From NCBI GenBank assembly GCA_015501055.1, contig JADNYV010000088.1, positions 81,160 to 145,159 of the forward strand: a DNA stretch of 64,000 nt. The letters are read 5' to 3'. A program made the position numbers and the translations under genes. This DNA comes from Mucidula mucida (taxonomy: Eukaryota; Basidiomycota; Agaricomycetes; Agaricales; Physalacriaceae). Within the stretch, counting starts at the first letter, position 1. Each line of letters starts with the position of its first letter. The notes below the pieces were generated by a model, which ran no database searches, had not been told where the DNA came from, and saw only the letters and a list, made by a program, of their open reading frames with translations. Below are positions 48,070-57,837 of the stretch, piece by piece.

Positions 48070-49277
48070 ATGTTGGACCCCGGCTCCTTCAAAGACCTCG
48101 TCGTCTCCCGTGGTCTTAAGTATCACTACTATTGCTCATCTCCCAAGAGTGCCTCGAAGCCGTACCTGCTTTTCTTACATGGTTTCCCGGGAAGCGCTGA
48201 CGATTGGCGCCACCAGATTGTCTTTTTCTCTGCCCAGGGTTATGGTCTCGTTGTTCCCGACATGCTGGGGTATGGCGGTACGGACAAACCCGCTGAGGTG
48301 GAAGCCTATCGAAGTAGCCTCATCAACCAGGACATCGTGGACATACTGGATGAAGAGAACGTGGAGAGCGTCGTCGCCATTGGACATGATTGCTAAAATA
48401 TCCGTTCATCAATGCCTAATGCTGATGTTGACTCATCGTTGAAGGGGCGCCAAGACATCCAGTCGCTTGGCCAATTACAGCCAAGATAGATTCATTGCCT
48501 TCGCATTCTACGCTGCGGGCTATTTCCCTCCTGGCTTGCGCTTTGAAGACTTTGCGAAAGAAGTACGTTGCATTCCCTCTGGATCGTGACGATAAAACGA
48601 TCCGCATTCACACAGGCTACACAAACTCTGGGATACGATGACTGGGGATACTGGGTCTTTTTTTCAGAGGATGATGCCGCTAGTGTCATCCGTGATCATA
48701 TCGATTCGTTTTACAGTCTAGGGTACAGTCAAGATACCCGTATTACCATCACTGAGTGGTCTCCGAAGGGAGCGCTCAGAAACTGGTTAGAATCCAACTC
48801 CACGACGGACTTCTTTATCTCACAAGATGTATGTGACTTTTGTTGATTCGTAGTTAAAGGAGCTATTAGCTCATGACAATACAGGACTATAATCGCGCCA
48901 AAGTCGACTATCTCGCTTCAGGCATTGGGCCGTCTCTCAATTGGTACAAGGTCATGCATGACATCCGACATCGACTTGCAGGATAGCAAAGGTCTGAATT
49001 CGTTATCTTCCTGCTTTTATTATTCTGAGCACCCATTTTTACTGTTGTAGGTATTCCGGAAGCGGACTACACCATCCGTAAACCGGTCTTCTTTGGCGGC
49101 GCGCTTCGGGATTACATCTGCATCGCTGCGCTTATGCGCGCTTCTTTCTTCAAGTACGCTCCTAATATCACGTTCCAGGACTATGACTCGGGACATTGGA
49201 TTATGATGCAACGGCCTGAAGAGAAGAATAGAGATTTGTTGGGATGGATTGAGAGCGTCGTTCTGCCAGTGCCATGA
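48070..49277 (+). pseudogene. Epoxide-hydrolase-like paralogue with splice-donor loss and frameshift (EH2)
   Basis: Close paralogue of EH1: MLDPGSFKDLVVSRGLKYHY, HGFPGSADDW, VAIGHD, LGYDDWGYWVFF and YDSGHWIMMQRPEEKN are all present. At the first intron, the donor that follows GATTG in EH1 (GTGAGC) reads CTAAAA here (48,393 on), so no GT exists and translation meets TAA at 48,394-48,396. The intended acceptor (TTGAAG before 48,446) is still there. A second lesion is a CATG tandem duplication (48,953-48,960), which shifts the frame after NWYKVM. The remaining exons stay open to the TGA at 49,275-49,277. Only a 109-residue N-terminal fragment could be made, without the catalytic His. Confidence 0.75.
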
Positions 49278-49894
49278 TCGACTTGAACACTAGAATGTAC
49301 ATACTAGGAGGACAAAATCAATGTTATACTGAATGGCTTCGTGTGGTGACTTCGTACAACGTATTGCCAGGCGCGGAACAGATGGCGTCAATGAAAGGAC
49401 CTGCTCGAGACTGGTTGTCTCCTAAGCCATGGCCAATTGCCATGAGCGTGTCGTCGATCAATCGGCAAATGCCGAACATCTTCTCTTTTCCTCCCCTCCC
49501 TCATTTGCAAGTGCGAACGTCTGTATCTTCACTGATCGCCACGCATAAGTAGATGGTATCTCGTCTCTAAATCAACTAGACGCAAGCATCGTCTCCCACG
49601 TGCCTCCCGGCTTCACCTGGATGTTCTACCATTTCTGGTCTTCTTCAATGATCTTATTTACGAGCCATTCCCTGGAACCACTCTACCGCTCGGTTACCTA
49701 GTGATCTATCATGACTTGCTCCAAAAAGTGCGTCATGCGACCTTCCATATCCATTTCTGGTTGAACTTATACACCGCCAGAATCGGGAAACAATAGTCAG
49801 CCTGGTACCAACGCGTCGGATGTACCTCCTTGGGGTAGTATGTCTACTTAAAATCCGGGCTGCATGAAGGCAGACAATATCTGCGATAGCTCCA
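49278..49894. other. Intergenic, no gene recognised
   Basis: 3' flank of EH2 and promoter of SDR1. No clear coding frame. Confidence 0.35.
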
Positions 49895-51057
49895 ATGAAT
49901 CGCCTCAGTGTATCGAACATCATGTGCCTCCACAGCCAGGTGGCCCTGGTCACTGGCGGCGGCACCGGAATGTGTGTATACTTTCAACACTCACGAATCC
50001 TTTGACACTAGTTAAATCTTGGAGTTAGTGGCTTCATGATAGCGAAGGGTTTTGCTGCTAACGGCGCGAAGGTCTACATCACTGGACGTCGTGTAGAGAC
50101 GCTGCACGCGGCGTCGGCGTCAGTGCCTGCTAGCGAGGGAACTCTAGTTCCGTCAGTACCAAGTATACACAACCGGTGGCGTTCACATTTGCTGACAGAC
50201 ATCCCCTTGATCAGTTTGCCTATGGACGTGACTGATCAAACGAGCATTGACAACGCCGTCAAACACATTCAAGCTACAGAGGGCAGACTTGACATTCTTG
50301 TGAAGAAGTACGTTCTTCTTTGTTCACTAAAAAACCCTGCCCAACCTGCTTCGAAGTGCTGGTACGAACGCTCCGACACCAAAGACCGACCCCGACTTCC
50401 TTCAGAAAAAAATGGACAACTACATGGCCAACAAGGACCCGTTGGAGCACGAGACATTCCAAGGATGGGCCGACCTCTTGGGACTCAACATCTCCGCACC
50501 GTTCTTTGTCGTCCGCTCGTTCCTCGACCTTTTAGTCAAGGGCGCAGAAGCACGCCAGAGCACCTCGTGCGTTATAAACATCAGCTCCGTCGCGGCGTAC
50601 ATCAGGAGCTGGGTTCCCATTAACAGTGTGCGTGTTGTATTCATTCTGCAGTTTGTTCGATCAAAGTCTTATATCTTATTTCTGGCAGTTGGCTTATGGC
50701 GTCTCAAAGACGGCCCTCGACAAACTCTCCATTGGCTTTGCGACGGACTTTGCACATCGCGGTGTTCCCGTTCGGGTTAACGTTGTGCACCCAGGTGCCT
50801 TCCCCTCCGAGATAATTCCACCAGAGGCTCTTGAGAACCTCGACACGCCCTTTCCGGGGTTTGTCGCTCCGCTTCCTGCGAAGAGGGCCGGAACGTCAGT
50901 TGTTTCTCTTGGATCTTGATATGCGACGACTGATGATGACTTGTCACTTATTAGCGAGGGTGAGATGGTCATGACTGCCATGTATCTAGCGGCATGTGGA
51001 TACGCTAATGGCACGTCGATTACGGTCGATGGAGGGATTCGGCTGGTGAATCCCTAG
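49895..51057 (+). CDS. Short-chain dehydrogenase/reductase (SDR1)
   Basis: Classical NAD(P)-dependent SDR of about 300 residues, six or so exons. Start 49,895 (MNRLSVSNIM). The cofactor motif TGGGTGIGFMI is assembled across the first intron (AT|T split codon). Then AANGAKVYITGRR, MDVTDQTSID, the N-A-G motif across the intron at 50,310-50,360, the catalytic Ser in NISSVAAY, the Y-x3-K pair in LAYGVSKTALDKLS, RVNVVHPGAFPSE, and the C-terminal CGYANGTSITVDGG. It oxidises or reduces an unknown alcohol/ketone. SDR2 at 52,720 is a tandem paralogue. Its stop TAG (51,055-51,057) overlaps the stop of the convergent metallo-hydrolase gene. Confidence 0.82.
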
Positions 51058-51975
51058 ATGCTGATGAACGAGTTTTCAATGACTGTCGTGTCCTCCTTCC
51101 TGGCGTTATCGACGAGACCTGTCATGTCAAGTTCATGTATATATTCAGTTTGAGACAAAATTGGCGCCGTCAACGAGCAGAAGCCGTGAACATGTGGCGG
51201 CGGGGGAAAATTCTTGTAGTGAAGGGGCGTTGGGCGCATGGCGCCAACGTGATGACAGCAATCCCCGCCGAGGAAAAGGAATTTGGTCGGGGATATTCGA
51301 GCGAGTGCTGAGATATGTCCTGGAAGATGCTACTGGATCTCAACTTTCAGCTGAGGAGAAGAAAGAAGTACATACCCCGGGAGTGCCTAACAAGTAAAAG
51401 CTGCCATCTTAAAAATGATCAATGGCAGGTATGTTCGCGATTCGTATGTCAGAGTTCACAAAGGATATGATGTTGACCTGTCGTCCTCTGCATAAGTGGA
51501 GTAGATTATCTGTTGTTTGATACTACGATGTATCAGAGACTCACGAGATATCGCTCTCGACGAGCTGTGCATCTTCGAAAGTCGGGTAGGTCCCCAAGTC
51601 CGTTCCGGCGCCCACAACCAGCTCAGTCGTCGACGGAAACTTCGACATGTCCCCGATATGATCGATATGGCTATGACTGTCGCATGTCGAATTATCATAG
51701 AGGATTCCACGCCATCAAGTAGATGCATACCTCCAAATAACTGTCTGGACCGTCAGACGTGGCGGACGGTGAAGATGTCGGAGCATCACATCCTCCGACA
51801 CCGAGTTCATGTCGATGGCGTACACATTATTTGAGGCGTGACAAAGGCAAGACCGCCTACGCTCACTAAGGCCATCTTGACCAGTAAAGCATGGGTTCCG
51901 CCGATCCACATCGAACGTGCAGGTGAAGACGTTATCGCGACCTACAAGGCAAAAATTGAGAATCGCAGCAAAGCG
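51054..51975 (-). pseudogene. Metallo-beta-lactamase-fold hydrolase (lactonase-like), apparently broken
   Basis: The 5' end is not resolved. Splicing an intron at about 51,725-51,674 gives QTVIWSHSHIDHIGDMSKFP, the H-x-H-x-D-H zinc-binding motif of the metallo-beta-lactamase fold. It is followed by TTELVVGAGTDLGTYP, LVESDIS|GRQVNIIS and DGSFYLLGTPG, then the distal metal ligands in FLFLGGDCCHHVGAMRP (about 51,275-51,235) and a normal tail ending at TAG (51,056-51,054). This resembles fungal lactonase-like members. In the frame used, TAA interrupts between DHF and DGSFYLL (51,411-51,409), and the joint TPG/HISALARI does not splice in frame, so it is probably inactive. It lies between the two SDR genes on the opposite strand. 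Confidence 0.6.
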
Positions 51976-52719
51976 TAGTCTTCGGAGTAGACTCAAGGGC
52001 GTTTGGCCACGTCTCTGGAGCGCCGCTATACATCCGTCAAAGTAAGATTGTGTAGGGCTCTTGTGAGTGCGGGAGAAAAGCCGGCGGCATACGTGTTCAC
52101 TTTTGGTAACGTGAACCCTAACCATCATGTGCCTCTACCAGCCTTAACCTTTCCTCGTTCTTGCTTGCATTGAAACATGGTGGGTTCGAGTCAGGTCAAC
52201 ACACCGTTGACCATCGTGGAACAAACAACTGCTCAGGCCGTAGATGAAGCCAATCGCCAGTGTCTATCTACTTCTCGTCTACTGAAGGTGCTGGATATCT
52301 TTGACTCTGTATATCCCAGTGTACTTAGCCATGCACCGTGTCTTTGACTCTTGAAGACCGTCATCACCATTGGACGTTGCCGCCACCAGCCCCTAATATT
52401 GGTGGCGGCTAGTGAAAATTCGAGTCTCTGGATCTTTGATCTTTGTTAATCTCACTGAGCATGGACATACTTCCGTCCATCTTTCCTTGGTGCTTTTCCG
52501 GTTGGTCTGGCAATTATCCTCGACAACGAACAATATGTTCCCACGACTTCTCGGCATGCCACCTACAATGATTCATTCTCCATGGTGCGTAATACAAGTT
52601 TTATTCATCTTAGTTTTACCCGGCCAATCGGGAATTACAACTAACAGTCATCCTACCACCATGGGGCAGACTAAGAATCAGTTAAAGGCTGGCTTACTCT
52701 ACTGAAGAACGCATCTACG
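51976..52719. other. Intergenic or unresolved 5' part of the metallo-hydrolase gene
   Basis: A 137-codon minus frame (52,128-51,715) covers the last known metallo-hydrolase exon and may contain its decayed 5' exons, but I could not fit a normal N-terminus. The right part is the SDR2 promoter. Confidence 0.35.
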
Positions 52720-53841
52720 ATGTCTCGCCTCAATGTGTCTAACATCATGTCTCTCACTGGCCAAGTGGCGCTCGTCACTGGCGGTGGTACCGGAATGTAC
52801 GTGTCATCACAGCGCTCATCGTCGTGTGCATACTGATTAGGTTATGGTTTTAGTGGTTTGATGATCTCCAAAGGCTTTGCCGCGAACGGAGCAAAGGTCT
52901 ACATCACCGGGCGTCGCGAAGAGGTGTTGCGAAAGGCAGCGGCCTCGCAGTCGGCTAAAGAAGGAGTTCTTATTCCGTCAGTTTCTTTCTTTGTGATTAC
53001 ACAGTATGATGATGCAGCATTAGATTGGTCATGGACGTGACCGACCAAACAAGCATTGATAAAGCCGTCAAGCATATTCAGGCCGCAGAAGGCAAGCTCG
53101 ACATCCTCGTCAACAAGTACGTTCCTCAAGGGTACTCTTCTCTTCAAGCCGCCTAATTCTCCTCTGTAGTGCGGGAGCAAACGTTCCCACCTCCAAGACG
53201 GACCCGGACTTTCTCCAGAAGAAGATTGACAACCACACAGGGAACAAAGACCCCCTGGAGCACGAGACATTCCAAGGCTGGGCCGAGCTGTTTGGGATCA
53301 ACATATCCGCGCCGTTCTTCGTCGTGCGCTCGTTCCTCGAACTCCTCGTAAAGGGCGCAAACGCGCGTCAGAGCACCGCATGTGTTATCAATGTGGCCTC
53401 CGCCGCAGCATTGGTGAAAAGCTGGGTTACTGTCAATAGCGTACGTCCATCCACCGCTCTTTCATTCACGCTCTGATTTCCTCTAGTTGGCATACAGCCC
53501 GGCAAAGAGCGCCGTTGAGAAGCTCTCCATTGGGTTGGCAACGGACTTTGCGCATCGCGATATTCCTGTCCGCGTAAACGTCTTGCACCCAGGCATGTTT
53601 CCGTCTGAGATGGTTCCGCCGGGTGCTTTGGAGAGTCTCGATACCGTGCTCCCGGGTTTGGTTGCACCGACACCATTGAAAAGGGCTGGAACGTCAGTAG
53701 TCTCTTTGTCGATTGGATGAATGCTGATTTGTTTACAGCGAGGAGGAGATGGTCATGAGTGCCATGTATCTGGCGGCGTGTGGGTACGCGAATGGCACGT
53801 CAATTGCTGTTGATGGAGGTATCGCACTGGTCAATCCTTGA
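52720..53841 (+). CDS. Short-chain dehydrogenase/reductase (SDR2)
   Basis: Tandem paralogue of SDR1 with the same intron positions. Start 52,720 (MSRLNVSNIMSLTGQVALVT). TGGGTGIGLMI (split AT|T codon), AANGAKVYITGRR, MDVTDQTSID, NNAGANVPT (N-A-G, split by the intron at about 53,118-53,168), Ser in NVASAAAL, Y-x3-K in LAYSPAKSAVEKLS, RVNVLHPGMFPSE, and GYANGTSIAVDGG near the end. TGA at 53,839-53,841. The frame is intact. The active-site Ser context differs from SDR1 (VASAAAL against ISSVAAY), so substrates may differ. Confidence 0.82.
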
Positions 53842-54050
53842 AGGCGATTATACAAATCTTCAGGCTGCGGTACTGTTGGAACATCGATTGAAACAGCAAT
53901 CTGAATCATCACTCACTTGTACAAATTAAAACGATACTGTCAATTTTAGATGAAGGAACATAACGAGCGTAAGATGAGAAATACATTCATTGTCTACCGT
54001 ACCCATGCGTACGTGCAAGATAAATAGGAAATGCAAATCAAGCAACAATA

Positions 54051-55503
54051 TCAGTGAGCAAATCTCGAGCCAAAGCTCGCGTACGGTCGATCCCCAATGC
54101 GATCCTGCAGAAGAATGAGAAACGAGGAGAGGAAACGACGAAGCAACTCACTATTAACGAAGGCATGCCCTCCGGATGATAGCGATAATTCTAGCAAATT
54201 CATTAGGACAAGCACCAGGAAAACGCAGACACTCACATAGGCATGATATTCCATCTGCGCGCGAACATCGTCAGGTAGTGGCTCAAGTTTCGGCGCGGGA
54301 TCTCGGTCTTCTTCTTCTTGTTCTTCCTCTTCCTGTTCCTCTTCGTCTTCTTCTTCGACTCCTCCTCTGTCATTCTCTTCCTCTGAATGCCCACTGGCAT
54401 GACCCTCCTGCTTCACTCTCACCGTTTCGTAAGCAATGCGCATTTTCTCCATTGCTTCCCGAACCAGCGCTGGATCCTTCACGTCCTCTTCTTCATCATC
54501 GTGAGAAAGATCAATCATAACGGGCGGCGGACGCGCTTCTTCATCTTCGTCTTTAATAGTCATGTATATGCGCATCTGGAGAAAAATTCAAAAAGATGTA
54601 GGAAGTGGTGAGCAGGTACTCACCCCCATATACTGTATCTCGGGGACCTCGGGCTCTTCCCACTCGTCCACGTCAATCGCCTCCTCCCTCTTCACCTCTC
54701 CAACTGGGCGGGGTATGATTTCCTGCGCGCGGAGAATCTCTGGAGACACGTTTAGGATGAGTGGCGGGAACGACCAGATACTAACCCAGCGGGCGATATC
54801 GAAAGCAGAACGTGACGAGCGGCTCTCCTGTCGGTTTATCGAACGACGGGCGCGGCGGGCCGTGAGATGATGACGCCAAAGGGGGAACGTGGCGGCTCGC
54901 ACCCAAGCTGTTATACATCAGTACAGCATATACTTTGGACAAAGTACCCACTTTGCTTGGTGGGCAAAGCCTTTCTTTCTCCTCTCGTGATACACAGTTT
55001 GAATCTCTCGCCGGCCCCCTCGATAGCTCCCCTGTCCTCGCTTTGGCGGGTAGTGCTTGCGCTGGTTCTTCGAGTACTGGACGCTGTGGATGACAATTTC
55101 AATCTCGCCCAATTGCTGCGACGGCGCCGCGTCAAGGTAATTATCGTCGTCGGTCAAGTTGATCTTGTCGAATATGAACGGCCGCGTAGACGTGTCCGAG
55201 TCCCGCACGCTAGCCAGTGTGGCTTTATTCCGGCGCATGCTCTCGATATAGCGCGGCGGGTAGGAGTGCCCGTCGATGGATGCTATTCCTCGTGTCGGCG
55301 TGCGTACGGCGGCATCTGACCAGAAGATTTTGAATTCCTGGACTGGTAAAGTACAGGCCTAATCCAGGCAAGGAACAACGCACTTTTCCAACCTCCGAAG
55401 CAATATAGCAAGTAACCCGCCGCCCGTTCACAGACGTTTGGTACTCCGCCGCAGGAGTCCCGTCGATTGTCACCCACGCAGAGAAATCCTCGAATTGCGG
55501 CAT
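54051..55503 (-). CDS. DUF7918-type basidiomycete protein
   Basis: Start 55,503 (MPQFEDFSAWVTIDGTPAAE). A beta-rich domain (VNGRRVTCYIASEVGK, then NFKIFWSD, STRPFIFDKINLTDDDNYLD, LGEIEIVIHSVQY, YHERRKKGFAHQAKLG, EPLVTFCFRYRPL) matches the family I know as DUF7918, common in Agaricomycetes and of unknown function. Introns at about 55,385-55,325, 54,950-54,903 and others fall at natural places. The C-terminal half is disordered and acidic: EILRAQEIIPRP, then long Glu/Asp runs (about 54,370-54,290). The last exon's end at 54,051 is uncertain because an intron near 54,240 is possible. Confidence 0.7.
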
Positions 55504-55782
55504 TCGGTCGTGGTAGTCGTGGTCCAAGTCCAATTTCAAATAATACAATGGTCTCGGGTCTGGGCCGACGCGTCGTCCGCTCATTACCCCATTTAGCTCA
55601 AGAATCAATTCGACGCGGACGGTCCGTGCGCAGACTTCCATACAGACCTCACTACAATCCACCAGCGCCTCTTCAGATATCCAAGTGACAACTCACACGC
55701 ACCAATTTCTCGGTTAGCCTTAGCCTTGTCCGCCGCTTGAATGACTAGGCCGACCTAATACCATACACCGCCAACCCCTACC

Positions 55783-56311
55783 TGTTATGAATCGCCATAT
55801 TTTCACATTTTCACATCTTATCATATCTTATCGGGAGCCTTGTCTTATCAACCAACGGACCGTTTCATCATCCGTTTCGTCACCGATCATACCCCTTTTC
55901 ATTACCGAAGCCGTACTCATGTCGGGCACACGCCCAACACATGGATGACATCATACATGCCGATACCTCATGGACTCCCTATTGTATACACACCGCCGAC
56001 ACTCGTAGCACACATGGTCGTTTCAGTATTATTACTTACATGCAGTCACCACTCGTATTTAATGGTTTCACGGACTAGTAGCATACAACACTGGGTCAAG
56101 GGCGTGGAGCATCCCTAGGGGAAACACGTATGGACAAGGAGCTTCAAACACAGACTTACTAGTATATAAGCAGTAGTGTAGTATCATTGTACTTTAGTTC
56201 CGATCTCGTTTATACACCTGGCCTAGCCTAGTCTTACGAACGCGAACGCTTTCTCTTTTAGTTCTTGCTGTGGTACCTGGTTGAGTCTCGTGGCTTAGTC
56301 AGTCGCTAACA
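55783..56311 (+). repeat. Chromovirus B, 5' LTR
   Basis: 529 bp. Contains a TATATAAG box (56,163-56,170), likely the U3 promoter. Open frames inside are not genes. Confidence 0.92.
56163..56170 (+). promoter_or_regulatory. LTR TATA box
   Basis: TATATAAG in the 5' LTR, conserved in the 3' LTR (about 62,149) and in the solo LTR. The position, about 140 nt before the LTR end, suits a U3/R promoter. Confidence 0.5.
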
Positions 56312-56907
56312 GAAGATCGGAACTACTTTCTACCACCTACCACACATCCCTGATCGTCGATCAGCACTTTGCTGTTTGATCATCGCACATTCCCCATCCC
56401 CTTTCCTGTTTACAGATCGACGGATTCCTAATCCCAGCGCACGTCCGCATACGTGTGTATTGGTCCCAGTAGCGCCGGCTAACAGTTAGAGATAACTGCC
56501 TCGGGTGCTGGAAGTAGCCGCTCTCACGAGAACGAACTTTTGGCAGTTGCACTTCAGTGGGCGCTGTTTACGGGTCACCCCCGTTCCCAGGAAAACTTCG
56601 GCTTACCTCACACCAGAGGGACGTCGGCTGGGCAATTGCGAACTTGTGACGAGCTCTTGGGCTCCGTAGATACGTAGTCAGTAGTCGGTAAAATAGTGTA
56701 GACAGTTACAATACCTACCTACTTTACTTACATTACGATACACATCATCATTCCCCACCCTACCAAGTCCTGGATTCTATTTCAGATCTAGGCAATCCCT
56801 CCCTATTCATCCAAACCTCTATTCCCTCACCTGTTTCATCCAAATCCGCATCACCCATATCACCACTTTCACCCTTTCACTCTCCGATCCCATCACCCCG
56901 ATCCATC

Positions 56908-57837
56908 ATGTCCAACGAAGCACCCGAAACCGCTCCTCACACGCCCGCTCATCATGCCGATGTCGAAATCAAAGGCCGATCCCTTGTGAACAAGCCTTAC
57001 GACTATGACGGGGACAAGTCCAAGTACAAGAGCTGGTGGCGATCAATGTTCACATATATCCGTGACAAGAAGAACAACCTCACATCTGACTCCGAAAGGA
57101 TCGATGTTGTTCTCTCCTACATCCGAGGAGATCACGTAGATGCATGGGTCCAGAACTACTCGGACCAGAACTTCGACGAGGAAGAAGAGGAATGGACAGT
57201 CTCTTGGACGGAGTTCAAGGAAGATTTGAAGGAGCGATTTGTGGACTCCAACCTCGCGCGAGACGCGCAAGATCAGATCGAGCGGTTGCGCCAGGGGCAA
57301 GATACCGCTCAAGATTTCTTCCAGAAGTTCGAGGTCCTGCTCACTCAGGCAGGATATTCGAAGGATGACGCATTTGTTGTGCGACTTCTCGAGACCAACG
57401 TCAACAAGAAGATCATTGATCAGATCTATGGTAGCCGAGACGGGTTGCCAGAGAAGTACAAGGATTGGAAGGCACAGATCCTTCAGATCGATCAGCTGTG
57501 GAGAAGGCGGGCGGCGAGCAAGAGGTCCGGCATGCAGTCCCGGCCTCAAGCTCCGCAGGTGGCTACATCGAGAGCTAATCCTACAAACCCACCTCCAACG
57601 CCGATCACACGACGAGATGCCACCGGTGTTACCTATGGAGGAGCCGGCAGGCCGATGGACATCGACAATGCACGTCGAAGGGGACTCTGCTTCAGCTGTG
57701 GCGAACACGGCCATGTCAGCAGGTTCTGTCCCAAGAAGGGTCGACCCCAGACAATTCGGGGCCTATGGACCGAAATGAATGACGAAGAGAAGAGGAAGCT
57801 GGCCGAAGAGTTGGGTTTTGCGAAGCTCCCGCAGTAG
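56908..57837 (+). CDS. Chromovirus B Gag
   Basis: 309 residues, intact. Start MSNEAPETAPHTPAHHA. Central retrotransposon-gag helical domain (WWRSMFTYIRDKK, VLSYIRGDHVDAWVQNYSD, DAQDQIERLRQGQDTAQDFF). C-terminal zinc knuckle CFSCGEHGHVSRFC (C-x2-C-x4-H-x4-C). It packages the element RNA in virus-like particles. Its last codons overlap the start of the pol frame, which lies in the -1 frame. Confidence 0.9.
   Translation: MSNEAPETAPHTPAHHADVEIKGRSLVNKPYDYDGDKSKYKSWWRSMFTYIRDKKNNLTSDSERIDVVLSYIRGDHVDAWVQNYSDQNFDEEEEEWTVSWTEFKEDLKERFVDSNLARDAQDQIERLRQGQDTAQDFFQKFEVLLTQAGYSKDDAFVVRLLETNVNKKIIDQIYGSRDGLPEKYKDWKAQILQIDQLWRRRAASKRSGMQSRPQAPQVATSRANPTNPPPTPITRRDATGVTYGGAGRPMDIDNARRRGLCFSCGEHGHVSRFCPKKGRPQTIRGLWTEMNDEEKRKLAEELGFAKLPQ
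57813..57819 (+). promoter_or_regulatory. Candidate -1 ribosomal frameshift site GGGTTTT
   Basis: In the gag frame the codons are TTG GGT TTT, so GGGTTTT is in the exact X-XXY-YYZ phase. The gag stop is 15 nt further on, and the -1 frame from here is open into protease. No stem-loop was folded. Confidence 0.45.

Noticed and set aside
56361..56907. Small frames between the 5' LTR and gag of chromovirus B
   Set aside because: Leader region of the element; no protein-like features and no clear primer-binding site either.
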